From positions 1-6,465 of the forward strand of contig JADFOU010000115.1 in the NCBI GenBank assembly GCA_022562655.1: DNA of 6,465 nucleotides, in the 5' to 3' direction. The DNA comes from a candidate division TA06 bacterium (lineage in GTDB: Bacteria; Hydrothermota; DG-26; E44-bin18; JADFOU01). Each line of letters opens with the position of its first letter. Within the stretch, counting starts at the first letter, position 1. This document shows positions 5,972 through 6,465 of this stretch, piece after piece. A program made the position numbers and the translations under genes. Under the pieces are notes generated by a model that was not told where the DNA came from, ran no database searches, and was given only the letters and a program-made list of their open reading frames with translations.

Positions 5972-6007
5972 CTGCTATGCATCTCCTTCCTGCAAGGTGC
6001 CCACCGA

Positions 6008-6463
6008 TCACTTTCGTGTGAAAGTGACTTCCACCGACTTAAACTCTTTCTCTTCGGGCGTACGAAAATCCTTGAAGACGACTTCCCAGATATGTTTGTC
6101 CTTGCTGACGAAGCGAAGGATCATATCAAACTTCTGGGTCACCTTCATCACCGGGTCTTCGTCCTCACCATACATGGTAATGGTTTTTGTCTTTTCGTCG
6201 TATGTGCCTGCGGCACTGACGGAATAGGTCCCCCAGGTGTCGAAGCCAATGCTGGTGAACTTTTTGTGCCGTCTGTCGAAGCCGAGGATATAGAGGGTTT
6301 CGGTCTTCATATCCCCTTCGCCGAATGTGGATGAGGATTGGAGAAAGCGACCTCCGAGGATCATCGCGTTGGTAGCGATACCCTTCAAGATCATCGGGTC
6401 CTGACCCGGCTCCGGCCAGAGTTTGAACTCAATCTCCCAGTCGCCGACTAAGGATTCGAGCAT
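6008..6463 (-). CDS. DUF1579 family protein, possibly truncated at the N-terminus by the window edge
   Basis: The readable product is 151 residues from the ATG at 6463. The opening LESLVGDWEIEFKLWPEPGQ, then GGRFLQSSSTFGEGDMKTETLYILGFDRRHKKFTSIGFDTWG, match the DUF1579 pattern: a lipocalin-like barrel that begins L-x-x-L-x-G-x-W and has the G-x-D-x-x-x-x-K-(Y/F) segment. The rest alternates strands to the end (VEVTFTRK). The family's biochemical role is unknown. No signal peptide is visible in this part. Members usually have a further 10-30 residues before the first Leu-Val-Gly-x-Trp, so the true start may lie beyond the right edge, with this Met internal. It precedes the four-helix membrane protein by 36 bases on the same strand. 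Confidence 0.8.
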   Translation of the reverse strand: MLESLVGDWEIEFKLWPEPGQDPMILKGIATNAMILGGRFLQSSSTFGEGDMKTETLYILGFDRRHKKFTSIGFDTWGTYSVSAAGTYDEKTKTITMYGEDEDPVMKVTQKFDMILRFVSKDKHIWEVVFKDFRTPEEKEFKSVEVTFTRK

Positions 6464-6465
6464 TT

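Noticed and set aside
5948..6334. Plus-strand open frames opposite the DUF1579 gene
   Set aside because: They are antisense to a recognised family and have no independent support.

Overview
The window reads as a stretch of chromosome from a Gram-negative (diderm) bacterium. The support is an outer-membrane-barrel-type protein with a signal peptide and a C-terminal Phe, a signal-peptide-bearing DUF5916 protein, and a membrane-anchored M23 peptidase. DUF5916 proteins and SEC59/DGK1-type polyprenol kinases occur in several diderm and candidate lineages. I cannot place the phylum from sequence alone. There are no phage, transposon, CRISPR or plasmid genes, so this looks like ordinary chromosome.

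Every supported gene lies on the minus strand and so reads right to left. From the right edge these are: a DUF1579 protein (about 6463-6008, possibly cut at its N-terminus); a four-helix membrane protein (5971-5553) broken by a one-base frameshift; a gene-poor stretch (5552-5253) whose left part carries the promoter of the next gene; a membrane-anchored M23/LytM-type peptidase (5252-4353) followed by a strong intrinsic terminator; a leader region with a palindrome and tandem hairpins; a large CBM9-like/DUF5916 protein (4090-1895); an intergenic region with a candidate sigma-54 promoter; a 270-residue outer-membrane-type beta-barrel (1650-838); about 325 bases without a gene; an initiator tRNA-fMet (511-435); and the first 92 codons of a polyprenol/diacylglycerol-kinase-like integral membrane enzyme (277 to beyond the left edge).

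Most of the proteins belong to the cell envelope: murein hydrolysis or its regulation (M23), surface or outer-membrane proteins (DUF5916, barrel) and lipid-carrier metabolism (polyprenol kinase). Only DUF1579 and the membrane protein look like one operon. The others have separate leaders and their own candidate promoters, so they appear to be independent transcription units that share a strand.

No new multi-gene system is evident. The best leads are in the control regions: a -24/-12 promoter match upstream of the barrel, a threefold TAATGTATA repeat across the M23 promoter and start codon, tandem terminator-like hairpins in the DUF5916 leader, a hairpin just before the kinase start, and the frameshift in the membrane protein gene.
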